DNA from: Bryoerythrophyllum caledonicum
Taxonomy: Eukaryota; Streptophyta; Bryopsida; Pottiales; Pottiaceae
Assembly (NCBI GenBank): GCA_963971425.1
Contig: OZ020517.1
Coordinates: 16,210,904-16,274,903 of the forward strand
Length of the DNA stretch: 64,000 nt
Direction: 5' to 3'
Shown: piece after piece, positions 1-11,902 of the stretch
Layout of the letters: each line of letters opens with the position of its first letter
Position numbering within the stretch: the first letter of the stretch is position 1
Made by a program: the position numbers and the translations under genes
The notes under the pieces: generated by a model
The model's database searches: none
What the model saw: the letters and a program-made list of their open reading frames with translations, nothing else
What the model was told of the DNA's origin: nothing

Positions 1-2790
1 GAAGAGGTGCCGTTTCCGAATGAAGGGGCAGCACGAGAGTTTGAGCGCGTTTTCTATACACACGGGAGTGCTTCTGTAAATGATGGTGTAGGATCTCAGT
101 TGGCTTGGCTTGAAGACTATATTATTTGGGAGCCAGTGGATGAGCAACATATAGTTGCAGCTTGCAAATTTGCACAGGAACAGTGGAGGAATGATAAGAT
201 CCCGACAATTGAGTACCTCGAGTTTTTTAAGCGGCGGGAGGCAATCTTCGTGGTATATGATGATGGCCATTTTTACATTGATAAATCGGTGCGGATCAAT
301 ATAGCGGAGTGGGAGAGAACTTCATATTCCACCGTGGAAGAGGATTTAAGGAAGCTCCGCCAGATTTGGGTTCTATATGGGAGGCCCAATAGCTTGGTCC
401 GTGGTGATGATGCACGCAGAGGCATTGCTTTGATGAGTGCCGCAAGTGCAGTGCATAAGTTGTACAAGATGGCTGACGGTAATGAAGTTACAATTAAGAA
501 GTTGGCCAAGAACATACAGGACCTGACCCGTCATGCCTGGAATCTGAGCGATGATTGTTTTGATGCTATCATTCGCGTCTGCAAAGACTACAAAGATGGA
601 CTTCTTTTTTACAGCAAGAAGGAAGAGACAAAGTGGAAGCAATATGCACAGAAGAAAGAGTTGGATTCCAATGTGGATGTGCGACCAAAACAAAAGGTGA
701 TGACTCAGAATTAGTTGAGGCCGCTCAGCTCGATTCCAGATTCACATTATCTACAGCTGATACGATTATGTGCAGCTAAGCCATTGGAGATAAACGGGCG
801 TAGACCTCGTCAAGAGTATTACTTCAATAGTGTAGATGACAAGATTCCACAGCGCTGTATCATTGCCTTTGCAGTTGATCGGTTTCAGAGGGGAGAAGCG
901 GTGATGAATATCATCCGTTGGTTGATGGTGGACAACAAAGAATTTGCACCAAGTTCTATGGAGGAGTTCTTTTGCATATCCGTACTGAAGTATTTTCCAA
1001 GGGACAAGGAACAACTTTATACCTTGGCAAAGCATTTGGATGCTCCTACGAAAACGGCATGGATTGCTCATATACGAGAGAAGGTGTCTAAGCTGGAAGA
1101 CATAGTCCATCTCATCCCTCCTTCCATCAAATATAATTATCATAATGTTGCAACAGGGGGGTGTGGATACAATGGTTTATCTCTGGATGTGGGAGATTTG
1201 AGCACTGCTAGTTGGGAATGGCAAATGCAAGTTCAAAAGCCAGGTCATGATGATCCACAGAACTCTCTTATGGTTCGGTTTAGAAGAGGGTTATTTCATT
1301 CAGATCATATACAATTGGGAAAACCATGCTTGTGGCTGATTGATTGTCGGCGCGACGGTGGGAGGCATGGAGATGGTCCATGGGATGATGAACAATTATC
1401 TAGAGCGTTTGCACAACTTGCATTATGGATGGCAAACATTGAACGATGGAACGTCATCTTTTTATTACCACCGGCCGTGTACGCCAATGAAGAGTTGTTC
1501 GCGAAGTTAAAGCTTCCTGAGGGTTGTTCTATGCGGCATGGAATTTGGGCATTTGATCCCAACTTGGTTGATCCATATGCTCTCGATTTTACAGAGAGTG
1601 GGCGCTTGCAGCAAATGGTACAACCAATTGGAGCTGTTGTGATTTGTATGCAGCATCCTATTGATACTTCCCCTAGCCCCAACTATGTTTCGGGGGATTG
1701 TCCAGTTCCACTTGTATTTCAAGATTTATGGAGTGATGCATGCAAGCCTTCTGAAGCTGATCATCTAGAGAGATCTCCAACAGAGCTGTCTAGGCTCGTG
1801 GGTCCGTACTTGCCTCAAGGTTGGGATTTAGTGGCATGTGGTATTTCCACGGCCATTCCTAGGATCCTTCAAGGGAATTTCTAGGGATCTGAGATCATTG
1901 TCATTGATGATTGCACGGAGAGGGCTAGATTCCTAGACAATAAATTGTACAACAATTTTCAATGACAAATGTTGATCACTGAGACGACAAGTGGAACAAA
2001 TGAGGTTTCTAACATCGTACAAGAGACCGAAGAGGCGATTGGTGGAGACACGCAAGAGAACGACGACGTCGAGGAAGGAACTTTGAATGAGAGATTGTCA
2101 CGTTTACCTGGACCAGAATATTATTCGTCTGACAATAGCTCGAAGAATGAGGAGTCAAGCACCGATGAAGAAGAAGTGGATACGTCTCATGCAAAGGAGA
2201 GGATTCCATCAACGCAACCAACGGTTGGAGACACTTTGGGAGAGATGTCAGGGACACCTATGCAGAGGATGGAAGACATTGGTGTAGTGGATAGTTTTGT
2301 GGCAATGGGAAGAGAGGCAAATACATTAGCTTCTCAAAGACTTGAGGTAGAGCAAGAAGTGTCCCATTCGCTTGAATTTTTCACCGTGCAGATGAGGGTT
2401 CGGTAGCCTTTGGGGTCTTCTCAAGCACAAATTGAATCAGAGACATAAGAGAGGGTTGTAGGTACTGGAAGTGATACGCGATCGATATTGACTTCCATTC
2501 CAAGATCTGGCGTATCGGAGGACGTCAATGCCTTTCAAGGGGCTTTCTCCTCAGACCGAGAGATGTTGTTTAAGGATGGCTTCTACTACAATGATGATGG
2601 TGTAAGACACACGTGGCACGGTGAGCCAGGCAGTTACGAATATGTTGAGTCTGCGTCCATAAGTCTTGGAGATACAATAAATCATCCGGTGTAGACTCAT
2701 GAATTGTCCGCTATGGTTGCGAATGCCATAGGACACGTAGAGGGAGTCGAGTCGCCGGAGGATGATGAGAGCCTTTCTGCTATAGCATAG
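1..2790 (+). pseudogene. Decayed long frame with methyltransferase-like C-terminal half, open at left window edge
   Basis: One reading frame runs from the first base to about 2790 (roughly 930 codons). Several in-frame stops interrupt it, but I see no change of frame. The first 235 residues are not recognised. The middle part (about 1150-1960) has the order expected of a beta-class amino-methyltransferase: a LWLIDCRRDG stretch where a DPPY-type catalytic motif would lie, then GPWDDEQL, a strand ending FLLPP, then RSPTELSRLVGPYLPQGWD, which resembles the target-recognition exit and SAM-binding strand (ACGIST in place of a GxG loop), and EIIVIDD. The last 250 codons are acidic and low-complexity. 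If the reading is right, the catalytic motif is already degenerate. Such genes occur both as host genes and inside mobile elements, and I cannot tell which this is. The methyltransferase call is inference from motif order. Confidence 0.45.
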
Positions 2791-3339
2791 TAGAGCAAGT
2801 GATGTTTTCATGGCAGATAGATCAATATGATACATTTGATATGTTTAAGTTTAATATGATATGTTTGATTTCAATATTTCTTTACAAAAGTTTTAAATTG
2901 TTTGATTAACTTAGTATGTTTTTGCATATAATAAACAATGAGATACCTCACACTTTCTCACTGAATTGTGTCTTTTATTATTGCATCTTTTATAAATTGT
3001 ATTGTAGTGAGATGTACTCTAAAATTGTATAATCATACAAACGTGTATCTACAAAATGTAAGTACATCATTGTTACAATCTTAAAAGGGACAAAAATCAA
3101 ATTAATAATCATGTATTCTTTATAAGTTCCAGCAAATAAAGAATGTATATCTCTTACATGTACATGTAGAAGCCAAGATTTAACGCTACAGACATGGAAA
3201 TTTAGTACAAAAGTGATACTAATTTTTATTTTTGTTTTTTTTTAAATTAAAATTTTCAGTAAAATCTTGTTGTTTTTAAACGCCGTTTAATGCACTTGGC
3301 TAAGTGCTTAATTGCATGTTTATCATACATGACTGCAAA

Positions 3340-3680
3340 GTTCATGTTCTATGAAGTGAAATGCATATGGTAGCATCACTCACCGAGTCTACTCCATAAA
3401 CTTTCCGCACATGTTTTGCAGTATCTTTTGCATTCTCCACCTTCCATGTAGCCAAGTTCATTATATTAGAAAATTCCATAGCACTTATCATGTTCCTCCA
3501 ACTAAAAGCTTTGCATTTGGAAAAAGCTTTTGTCAAAGCCTTTGTACACTAGATTTACTAACACTTAGAATCGATGCTACATTTTCTTCCTAAAAGCAAA
3601 GAAAGTACATCTTGTTGTTTCTTCTTTGACAATGGTCTTGTCATCTTCACTTCTGAGATTCAACACAAATAAAATAAATA
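3340..3680 (-). pseudogene. Possible helix-turn-helix remnant of a transposase
   Basis: On the minus strand a short broken frame reads SKKKQQDVLSLLL and, in a neighbouring frame, NVASILSVSKSSVQRL. The second looks like a helix-turn-helix of the kind found at the N-terminus of mariner/Tc1 or resolvase-like proteins. Nothing catalytic follows. The flanks, 2791-3340 and 3680-3920, are AT-rich with no gene I can support. The call is weak. Confidence 0.22.
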
Positions 3681-3920
3681 CAAGTGTTTTTATACACACA
3701 ATAGAACAAATATTAGGCAATTTACAATAAACAAGTGCAAGCAATCTCTCTATCATAAAAGAGGAAGGGGTAATACCCGGTGATGGAACCCGGCAATACC
3801 CCTCCTCTTGTCATGTCTAGCGCTCTCAACTTGTCTCATATGGTTTCCTAATAAAGAGGCCTTGAGGATTACTTGGCATTGCTGACGATTGCAGAGTAAA
3901 AGAGAGCGGGAGCTGCAATT

Positions 3921-4290
3921 TAGGAGATAAACATTAGAGTTTTCGTGAAAGTCACCAAAATACACTAGATAGGTACCCCGAATCTTAGGGTCTTATGTTA
4001 GAAACCGGGACCACATGCACATGGTGTCTTGGCTTGGGAAAGGTTTGGGGAAACTATTGGTCTACCCTATGAGATCTTAGGGTACTATGGGGGAGCTTTA
4101 GCTTGCATGGGGTAGGGCCGAAGAACATTGATTGCAAAGCATTTCATTGGTGCAGAAAAAGGCGATATGAAATTTCCTCATGCTCTCTTTCTTTTCATTT
4201 ATACATCTCGTACTCTCTGGCACCATATTCCTCCTGACTTGCCCATTTGGGAAGCACTTTCAGGAAAACTCTATTGTGGAGACAATCTTA
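3921..4290 (+). repeat. Dispersed repeat holding an empty TTAA-type target site
   Basis: This stretch is related to the two flanks of the transposon at 42244-43174. The part ending near 4072 matches 42090-42243, and the part from 4073 on matches 43175-43350 (shared words include GCATTTCATTGGTGCA and AGGAAAACTCTATT). In this copy the two halves are joined directly at a TTAG where the other copy has element plus duplicated TTAA. It therefore represents the pre-insertion state. No coding capacity is evident. Confidence 0.7.
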
Positions 4291-4627
4291 GAGCATCTGC
4301 ACCCGACGCGCTAAATGGACCACTACCCCAAATAGGGTGTGACCTCGCCCCACCGCAACCGCTTTTCTTCGCCAAAGTTTAAAGGACGCCAAAAACATCA
4401 CATTTCACTTTAACTTGGAGAGGGTGGTGGAGGGGACGCCACACAAGTTTTCAAATTGTTGAGTGACATGGCTGGCTGGTTGAACACAGTGGAGGAACTT
4501 CTTCCTTAATTGTTCCACACACAAGAGTCATGAGCATGCAAAATTGTGATTTCAATTTCAGTTTGTTTACATTGATGCCCCTGCCACTACGGAGAGGCAT
4601 AACAAGATCAATGGATTTGCCTAAATA

Positions 4628-4873
4628 CCCCAGTCGAGCGTTGCACTAAGCCTCATGCTTGGAAGGGTGGAGAGGGTAGGGACAAAACCGGCCTCTATTT
4701 TTATGTTGGAGGAGGGCCCTATTTGATCGAAGGAGGGGCCACCGAGGGTAGTTTGAGGCCGCAGATCCCAAATTCGGCAAAATTTCCAAAAAAATCCTCG
4801 AGAGTCTCTAAAGTTAAAAGGCTAGAAAAATGGACCAGCCAAGGCTGAAGCTTGGTACAACGCTCGACCAGGG
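4628..4873 (+). repeat. Short inverted-repeat element (MITE), family 2, copy 1
   Basis: The ends are imperfect inverted repeats: CCCAGTCGAGCGTTGCAC at the left and the complement of CCCTGGTCGAGCGTTGTAC at the right. Both ends sit next to TAAATA. The interior shares words with 29505-29755 and, in reverse orientation, with 36324-36538. There is no ORF. The interval 4874-5534 holds no gene I can support. Confidence 0.6.
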
Positions 4874-5575
4874 TAAATAGGGAGATCCAAAATCAATCAC
4901 TCTTCGAAGAAAATATAACTACTCTAAAAAAACTGAAAAATCCAATCCTTTCTTAGAAAAATAACCCCAAAACACTTCTATCAATTCAAGAATCCAACTC
5001 TTCCTTCCCAAGAAAAAATACCTCCCAAAATCAGACACCCACAATTTAATGAGAGTCGCTTTCAACGTAACTACAAAAGTGATCATTGATCATTGATCAC
5101 ATTGCAAATTGAAAAAAATTGACATGCAAGTTCAGTCCATCACCGCCACCCTTCTATCACTACCACTCTATATTTGGTCCCAATTCCACTCCATTTCCAT
5201 TTATTCACTCTTTGTCAACTTCAAATTAAGACTTACTATTGGTCAAGACCCCTAACTTATGGTCGGCGCTAATGGAGGGTACTTAGTGCCATAAATAGGT
5301 AATAGTAATAGTAATATAATCTTTTGTTAGGATAGTGGAAGTAAATATTCTAGTGGGACCTAAATACTACATTCTACACTTAATTCCAGCTTTTGAATGG
5401 TGAATTCCACAACTACTTAGCCTACTACTAAATGCTTTAAGAAGAATACATAATAATGTTCTCCCCCTATGACATATTTGAGAATATCTATACAACAAGG
5501 CCATAAGACCCATTGGTTAAAAAAGAGATCAAGGATTCAAGTACAAAGTAAAAGATTAAAGTACATAGTTAAGAA

Positions 5576-7649
5576 TCAATCCCTAAATTACCTTGACAAT
5601 TTCACACCAATAATACTTCAAAATTGCTTGTTTTAGGGCAACAAGTAAGGAAGAATAAGAAAAAATATATTTCTAGTTTTAACTATAGAATCTCAATTAA
5701 GACTTATTGAATAGCATACTCTCAAAATTTCATAAGCTTTGACAGCACGGATTGAAAGATTATTGTGATTGAACCATAGAAAAGGGTTCAGTATCTTCCA
5801 TGCGTTCACTGGATACGCAAACTTTGACTTCACTTAGTGTCAAATTTATGCACTACATAGGGTCTAGATTCATTACCATCATGTTAAGAATGTTACTACA
5901 CTAAAGATGGGTTTCAGTGTGATGGTACAAATAGTGTAGTTAGCCTAGTACACTATTTGTAAACAAAGTACTAATTAGTATTAGCCGCCATTGTCATGAA
6001 TAGTAATATAGTATCCCTCAATAGTCCACCTACTCTAGTATCCTTAGTATCAGACCTTAATCAACCCCCTACCCTTGCACAAAAATTTATTAATAAGTTC
6101 ATAAATAGTGTTAGCCCCCAATCAAACGCCTACCAGCTGCCATGCAGCTGCCATTTATTCTCCCTATCCTATCCTCAACCTTATCTCCTTATCCTCCCAT
6201 TCCCAACTATTCCCATCACATCTCTTGCATTCCTTGAAAGGTTTAATAAATATCTAATGAATATTTAAAGTATATATGTATATTTAATGTGTATTTGTAT
6301 ATTTAAATAATATTTAATTAATATTTGTATATTTAAAGAATATTTAATTAATATTTGTATATTTAAAGAATATTTAATGTATATTTATATATTCAAAGAA
6401 TATTTAATGAGTTTTAAATGTATATTTTATGATGATTTAATGTATATTTGAATATTTAATGAATATTTAATAAATATTTTATGAATAGTTAACAAAATTC
6501 TAATGTATATTTAATGTGTATTTGAATATTTAATGAATTTCTAATGAATGTTTAATGAATATTTAATGCATATTTAATGTATAACTAATTCATATTTAAT
6601 GCATTATTAATGAATATCTAATGTAGTTTTATGTACATTTCTATATTTATTGTGTATTTATTGTATATTTATGTTTTTTTCCTTTTTCATTATTCCTTTC
6701 TTTTCTTACTTTCAAAGTTCTAATTTTTCCAATCTTGTACTTGCGGTTTCATTTTCCCTCCATATGCACATTCTTCGTTGTCCATATATAAATTCTTGTT
6801 TTCTACATGCACTCAAAATCTTCTTTACTTTGATGCTTGAAGTGTACACATAATCATTTTCTAGGTTTCATACACTAAATGTCCACAAGTAAAAAACTTT
6901 ATGTTCCACTATTTACTAGAATTGACATTTGGTGTATAGTTTTGTCACTACACTAATTTCAAACTTTATAATTAGTGTATGGGTTTGTATTTAGTGTCCA
7001 CTACACTAAAAGACATCTTTATTGTAGTTCCTTGTACATTAACTTTTAGAGGTAGAGAAGGGATGTAGCATATTCAAATAAATTCTGCAAGAAGTGGAGG
7101 TTCAAAAATTGTCAATTCACCTTATATTTTTTTGTGAACTTAACATGTTTTAATATAAGAATTCAAATGGTCAATAAGCGGGTTTACACCACCTAATGCC
7201 GTGGAGAAAATATAAAGTAAAAATTATGGTTTATAAGTTTTATGTGGAAAGGGAGAAGAATTTCGGTACCTTGCCCAACAATATGCGACAATGCATTAAA
7301 ATGTTTGACTTGGATTAATATGCTATTTTTCACTAAAGACAAGAGTTTTTTTTTGACAAATGGAAAAGAAATAATATTATTAGTTGTTATTGAAAATCTC
7401 ACATTCAATAAAGTGTCTTAGCAATAGTTTTTGAAGTTGCCCAAAGTACATGCTCTCCCCATTTAAACTTCAAAACCCTGTAGCTTTTTCATTACATGTC
7501 CGATTGAGGAAAAAAAATGGACTCACACAAAGCTTTTAGTAATGTCCATCTACATTAAAAACTTCAAAAAAGAATGCTATAAATTGACATAGTAGGAATC
7601 TCCTCAAACACTCAACAGTCCCCCGAGGGGACTCTTGATAATTTATGGG
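5576..7649 (+). mobile_element. TTAA-flanked piggyBac-like non-autonomous element B, with nested insertion
   Basis: The two outer parts (5576-5895 and 7028-7649, about 940 bp together) match, in reverse orientation, the single uninterrupted element at 42244-43174 from end to end. The right end abuts TTAA at 7650-7653. The left end follows TCAA, probably a mutated TTAA. The element has no coding capacity, so it would depend on a transposase supplied elsewhere. It is split by the inverted-repeat element at 5896-7027. It directly adjoins element A at 7654 and shares one TTAA with it. Confidence 0.7.
5896..7027 (+). mobile_element. AT-rich inverted-repeat element nested in element B
   Basis: Terminal inverted repeats of about 14 bp (CTACACTAAAGATG at the left, complement of CTACAATAAAGATG at the right) bound about 1.13 kb. 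Subterminal copies of TTAGTGTA/TACACTAA recall CACTA-type ends, but I cannot fix a target duplication, so the superfamily is open. The interior 6236-6640 is a degenerate minisatellite of TTTAATGAATATTTAATG-like units. Open frames at 5996-6268 and 6650-6853 show no protein-like composition. Confidence 0.55.
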
Positions 7650-7653
7650 TTAA

Positions 7654-8584
7654 CCCCTAAAGGACCACGACCACTTTCGCTCTAAAACCAGTCCAAAACT
7701 GCCATTGCCAAAAAGAGACATGAAAATCACATTTTCAAGTGAATTTCGGATTTTCAACCGTAAGATCTTAAAATAGACTTATTTATAAACATGCCATCGA
7801 GTTTTGGTTGCAATCCACCGCATGGATTGATAGATTTTAGTGTTAAAAGTCAAAACAATGGTTCATTTTCTTCCTTGCATTGAGTAGATCAACAGACTTT
7901 GACTTCACTTTGTATCAAATTTTTGCATTGTACAAGGTCTAAATCTTTTACCATTGTCTTAAGCATGATGTTATTTCCCAACTCACCAATTCTTAGAGGT
8001 AAAAAAAGGGTGTAGCATATTCAAAACAAGTGTGCAAGGAGTGCAGGTTCAAAAATTGCCATTTCACGTTTTATTTTTTTGTGAACTACGTATGTATACA
8101 GTATTTGAATGATAATCCAAATGGTCAATAAGAAGGTTTTCACCACATATTGTTGTTGAAAAAATAAAAAGTGAAAAATATGAAGATCTCTAGGTTTTAT
8201 GTAGAAAAGATGAATTTTTTTCCCCCGTTGCCCGACAATGTGTGAAAATGTTTGACTTGGAATAAAATGCCTTTTTACACTAAAGACAAGATTTTTTTTG
8301 GAAATTTCCAAAGAAGGAAATATTCTTTATGTGTGTGAAAAATCTCAATGTCAATAGAAAATTTTGTCAAAAAATTTGGAGGTGCCCGGAGTCCCCACTT
8401 TTGGCTTTAAGTGGTACTAACTTTCAAACCACAAATCCAAAAATTAAAATTAAAATATCTCCACGAAGCTCTTATCAGAGGCTACATTGCATAAAATTTT
8501 CAATTAAAAAGGATTTTTTTTTGAGTTGTAGGTACATGCCCAAAATCCAATTTAATCCTGGGGGGACGTTTGGTCCTTTAGGGG
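7654..8584 (+). mobile_element. TTAA-flanked piggyBac-like non-autonomous element A
   Basis: This 931-bp element lies between TTAA at 7650-7653 and TTAA at 8585-8588. Its ends are inverted repeats starting CCCCTAAAGGACC and finishing GGTCCTTTAGGGG. Ends beginning in C-runs and an exact TTAA duplication are hallmarks of piggyBac superfamily elements. Interior words (GTAGCATATTCAAA, TTCAAAAATTG, TTTTTTTGTGAACT) are shared in order with element B. No transposase frame is present. Confidence 0.75.
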
Positions 8585-8790
8585 TTAAAGTATAGAGTAA
8601 AGAATTAAAGTACATAGTAAAGGATTAAAGTACATACTTAAGAATTAAAAGTACAGAGAAAAGAATTAAAGTACAAAGTAAAGGATTAAAGTAAAAAGAT
8701 TAAAGTACATAGCTAAGAATTAAAGTGCAGAGTAAAGAATTAAAGTTCAGAGCAAAGAATTAAAGTACAAAGTAAAGGATTAAAGTAGAA
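8585..8790 (+). repeat. TTAA-rich minisatellite interrupted by elements B and A
   Basis: Tandem, slightly varying units of about 18-22 bp with the consensus AAAGAATTAAAGTACATAGT. The same units occur at about 5535-5575, just left of element B, so the array was split by the transposon pair. Each unit carries TTAA, the piggyBac target. From 8790 to 9103 there is no gene I can support. That interval is probably the upstream region of the BAHD gene. Confidence 0.75.
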
Positions 8791-9103
8791 TTTTACTTTT
8801 CGCTTGGACATCACTCTCGCTCGGACAAAGTAGTCGGTAAGCAACTTTCGTCGCAGGTGGACGCACACAAGAGCATTGCTGTCTGGATCCAGAGCCGTGC
8901 TCCCCAAGGCACATGATGTGATAAAACCAGCTTGGTGATCGACCAGGGTTGAGTCCAAAGTCTGGAACTAGCTAGAGCTGCCAAGCACCTTAGTCCTGGA
9001 AGTGCTTCCATCACGTTATCCAGGGTTCAAGAGCTGCCGATCGGTTCAAACATCTTCGTGGTGCTAGCTCTCAATCATCTTAGTTGTGGGCATTCGAGGA
9101 TCG

Positions 9104-11627
9104 ATGGACTTCACTTCGACGAGACGCGAGGTGGTGGTGCCCTCGCCGCCCGTCACGCCGCGCACGGTGGCTCTCTCCAGCAACGACCAGATCATGCCGC
9201 CCTTCTACACCAGCTTCCTCTACTTCTTCGCGCACGGCCCCCCGGACTGTGAGGCCCTCAAGCGCTCCCTCGCGAGGACGCTCGCGGCCTTCCCGCCCGC
9301 CGCCGGGAGGTTGAAGCCCCGCAGCGATGGGTTCGGTGTGGACGTCGAGTGCCGCAACCAGGGCGCTGTCTTCGTGGAGGCCCGCGCCACAAGTGTTTCG
9401 CTTGACATGCTGCTCACCGCAGGTAAATTACAACCCTCTTCTCCTCATAATCTCAATGCAACCTCTTCTTGCCATAATCTGATGCAGCTTCTGCTTTTGG
9501 TTGGTCCGAATCTGTGGTTATAGCCTTGCTTGCTTTTGAGTGACCTAGTCCATAATCTCAATTCCATCTCTTCTGAACACAAGAGGCCCATTGTTTTCAC
9601 TTTTGGAGTAATTTGCGAATTTGGTGGACGGATACTTCATCTTTGTTTGATCTGAAGCCTACTAAGTTGAGTTCCTTGGATGTGTGTGCTTCCAATGAAT
9701 GCAGTGAGAATATGCGATGATGGACGAACTATAGTGTTGTTTGTAGTGACTAGTTGCGATGAAATGTACCCACTTGTAGATTCTTCCAGACCTGGTCGCT
9801 TTGTCGCCCTTAAAGGGTTCACAATGCATGGGAAGAATTTACAAATGTAATAGATCATCATCTACATAGAGGGTACGTTTCATCGCTAATAATACACTCA
9901 TGTTATTCCCCATAAGCTTGGGTGCTTTTGAGTTACTTGCAGGAAACGGAGACGTGCGAGGTGGAATGTTCCAGCCGAGTGAGTTGTGGACGTCATTGGC
10001 TCCGAATCCTTATGATGGAGAGTACTCAGACAAGCCCCTTCTCTTTGCCCAGGTGAGTCCCAGTGATTTTTCCTACCTCTTTGGTTGAATAGTAGTTCTT
10101 TGTAAAGGCACCCAAAGTTTCAATAAGATACCAGTTTTTTTTAATCTGTTACATTACTATTTGATGACTCTAATTAGCTGTTAGATGTGGAAGAGTTAGT
10201 GGTCTCTCAAGTTAGAAGTAGTTTTTGTTGCCTTTGAGAAGGAAGAAGGATAGGTCTGGTTGTTCCATGAATCTTGGCTGCCTTTTTCCTCTCTAAGATG
10301 ATTCCAATTGGTAGCAAAACCTGTTGTTTTTTACGTAGTATTTTGAGCCTTTTTTGTGAGAGTGAGCTACATAGAACACTACATACAAGAAAAAAGTGAT
10401 AATTACCATATGAGTCAGAAGCGACACTTTTTGAGTTAGAAGTGACAGGTTTCCTACTACAGAAATTTAGAGCTGAATATAATGACTAGAGAGGTCAAAA
10501 ACTCAGGGTGTCTTCGCCTGACTCCTCAAAAGAAACTGTATAGATCAGTTGACGAGGTTGGCGTGCGGAGGCGTCACAATGGCGGTGCGGCTGCACCACC
10601 TGGTGGCCGACGGCGCTGCGCTGTCGCACTTGGTGGCGTCGTGGGCCGAGCTCGCCCGCGGCTGCCCCATCACGGCCCCTCCCCACTTGGACCGCGCCTG
10701 CATGCGCGCGCGCACCCCGCCCCGCCCCGCGTTTCAGCACCCCGAGTACATCGTCCACCCAACTGTGCCCGATGCGTCCTCAGGCTCGGCCATGGATGAT
10801 CCGCCGCCTCCCATGACGTCTCGAATCTTCGAGTTCCTTCCCCAGGTATGAATTCCCAATACCATATCAATGGTTTGCATATCCATCAGGGGTAAGTTCA
10901 CAACTCCTGGTGGTGGTCACTGTACAATAAGACCAAACTAATCATTCAATCAAAAATTCCAAAGTGGAAGTCCGCATTAACACAGGTTCGAGAAAACAAC
11001 TGGTTGCAGGACATTGCAAAGCTGAAGGAGCGAGCGAGTGCTCATCATGAGAACGGGGCCGCAGACGGGTTCACGGGATTCCAAGCACTAGCAGCGCACA
11101 TATGGAAACACACGACGAAAGCACGCGCGACGGACGCGCTGCAGGTGACCCGGCTAGGATGGGCAGTGGACGGGCGCAAGCGGTTCGACCCGCCCCTTCC
11201 TGAGAAATACTTTGGCAACGTGAACTTCTACGGGTATGCCGAGGCACAAGCCAGCAACTTCTATGACACCAAAAGTGGGACGGGCGATGCCGCGACCCTC
11301 GTCAAGAGCGGGACGGAGCGCATGACGGATGAGTACATGCGGTCGGCGCTCGACCTGGTGGCGTCGCAGGCGTCGCCCGCGCTCGTGGTGCCCAGCTTTG
11401 CTAGCCCGGCGGACTGGGCCATCACCAGTTGGGTGCACTTCTCATCGTATGATGTGGACTGGGGATGGGGCCGGCCTCGCTTCTTTGCGCTTCCCCTGTA
11501 TGCATTCAGCTCGCTTGCGATTCTGCTTCCTCATCCACATCGGGAGGGCGCGAATGCGTTCATTGGGATGTTTCAGCCGCACATGGATGCTCTGCTCTCT
11601 GACTCTGATTTCTACCCTGTGCAGTAA
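9104..11627 (+). CDS. BAHD-family acyltransferase, four exons, intact
   Basis: Cytosolic enzyme expected to move an acyl group from a CoA thioester to an alcohol or amine. Exons 9104-9422, 9943-10052, 10549-10845 and 11010-11627 have AG/GT borders and keep phase, giving 447 residues, normal for the family (430-460). The first ATG that gives a typical N-terminus (MDFTSTRREVVVPSPPVTP) is at 9104; an in-frame ATG also lies at 9086. The catalytic HxxxD is H160-D164 (HHLVADGAA), and the structural DFGWG motif is present as DWGWG at 392-396. The donor and acceptor substrates cannot be read from sequence. The general look is that of the HCT-like plant clade. Exons are strikingly GC-rich against AT-rich surroundings, as seen in some plant genes. 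Confidence 0.93.
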
Positions 11628-11902
11628 GGGTACTAAATCTTTATCTTCTCCGCCTTTTTCCTCTTTGAGCTGATTATAGAGCCATTTAGGCCTGATTTTA
11701 AGATTTAAAAATGAGAGAAGCGGTCAAAACTCTTGTCTTGCCTTTAGAAATAAGTCTATTACTGGGTCATCTTTTTGAGCGTTTACGATTTTCTATTGTT
11801 ATGTGACCAATGTGGGGATGTTGTAGTACTCCCTGTTATTCAACTGTCAGAACTTTATATCCTTGAGATTATGGTTTAAAGCTTAAACCAGTTGATACAT
11901 AG

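Noticed and set aside
6236-6640. Regular TTTAATGAATATTTAATG spacing as a possible CRISPR-like array or origin
   Set aside because: The units are degenerate and contiguous, with no unique spacers. It is an AT minisatellite inside a transposon.
9058-9314. Alternative frames over BAHD exon 1, Arg/Ser/Pro-rich
   Set aside because: Shadows of the GC-rich coding exon. The BAHD frame explains the sequence and joins in phase to the other exons.
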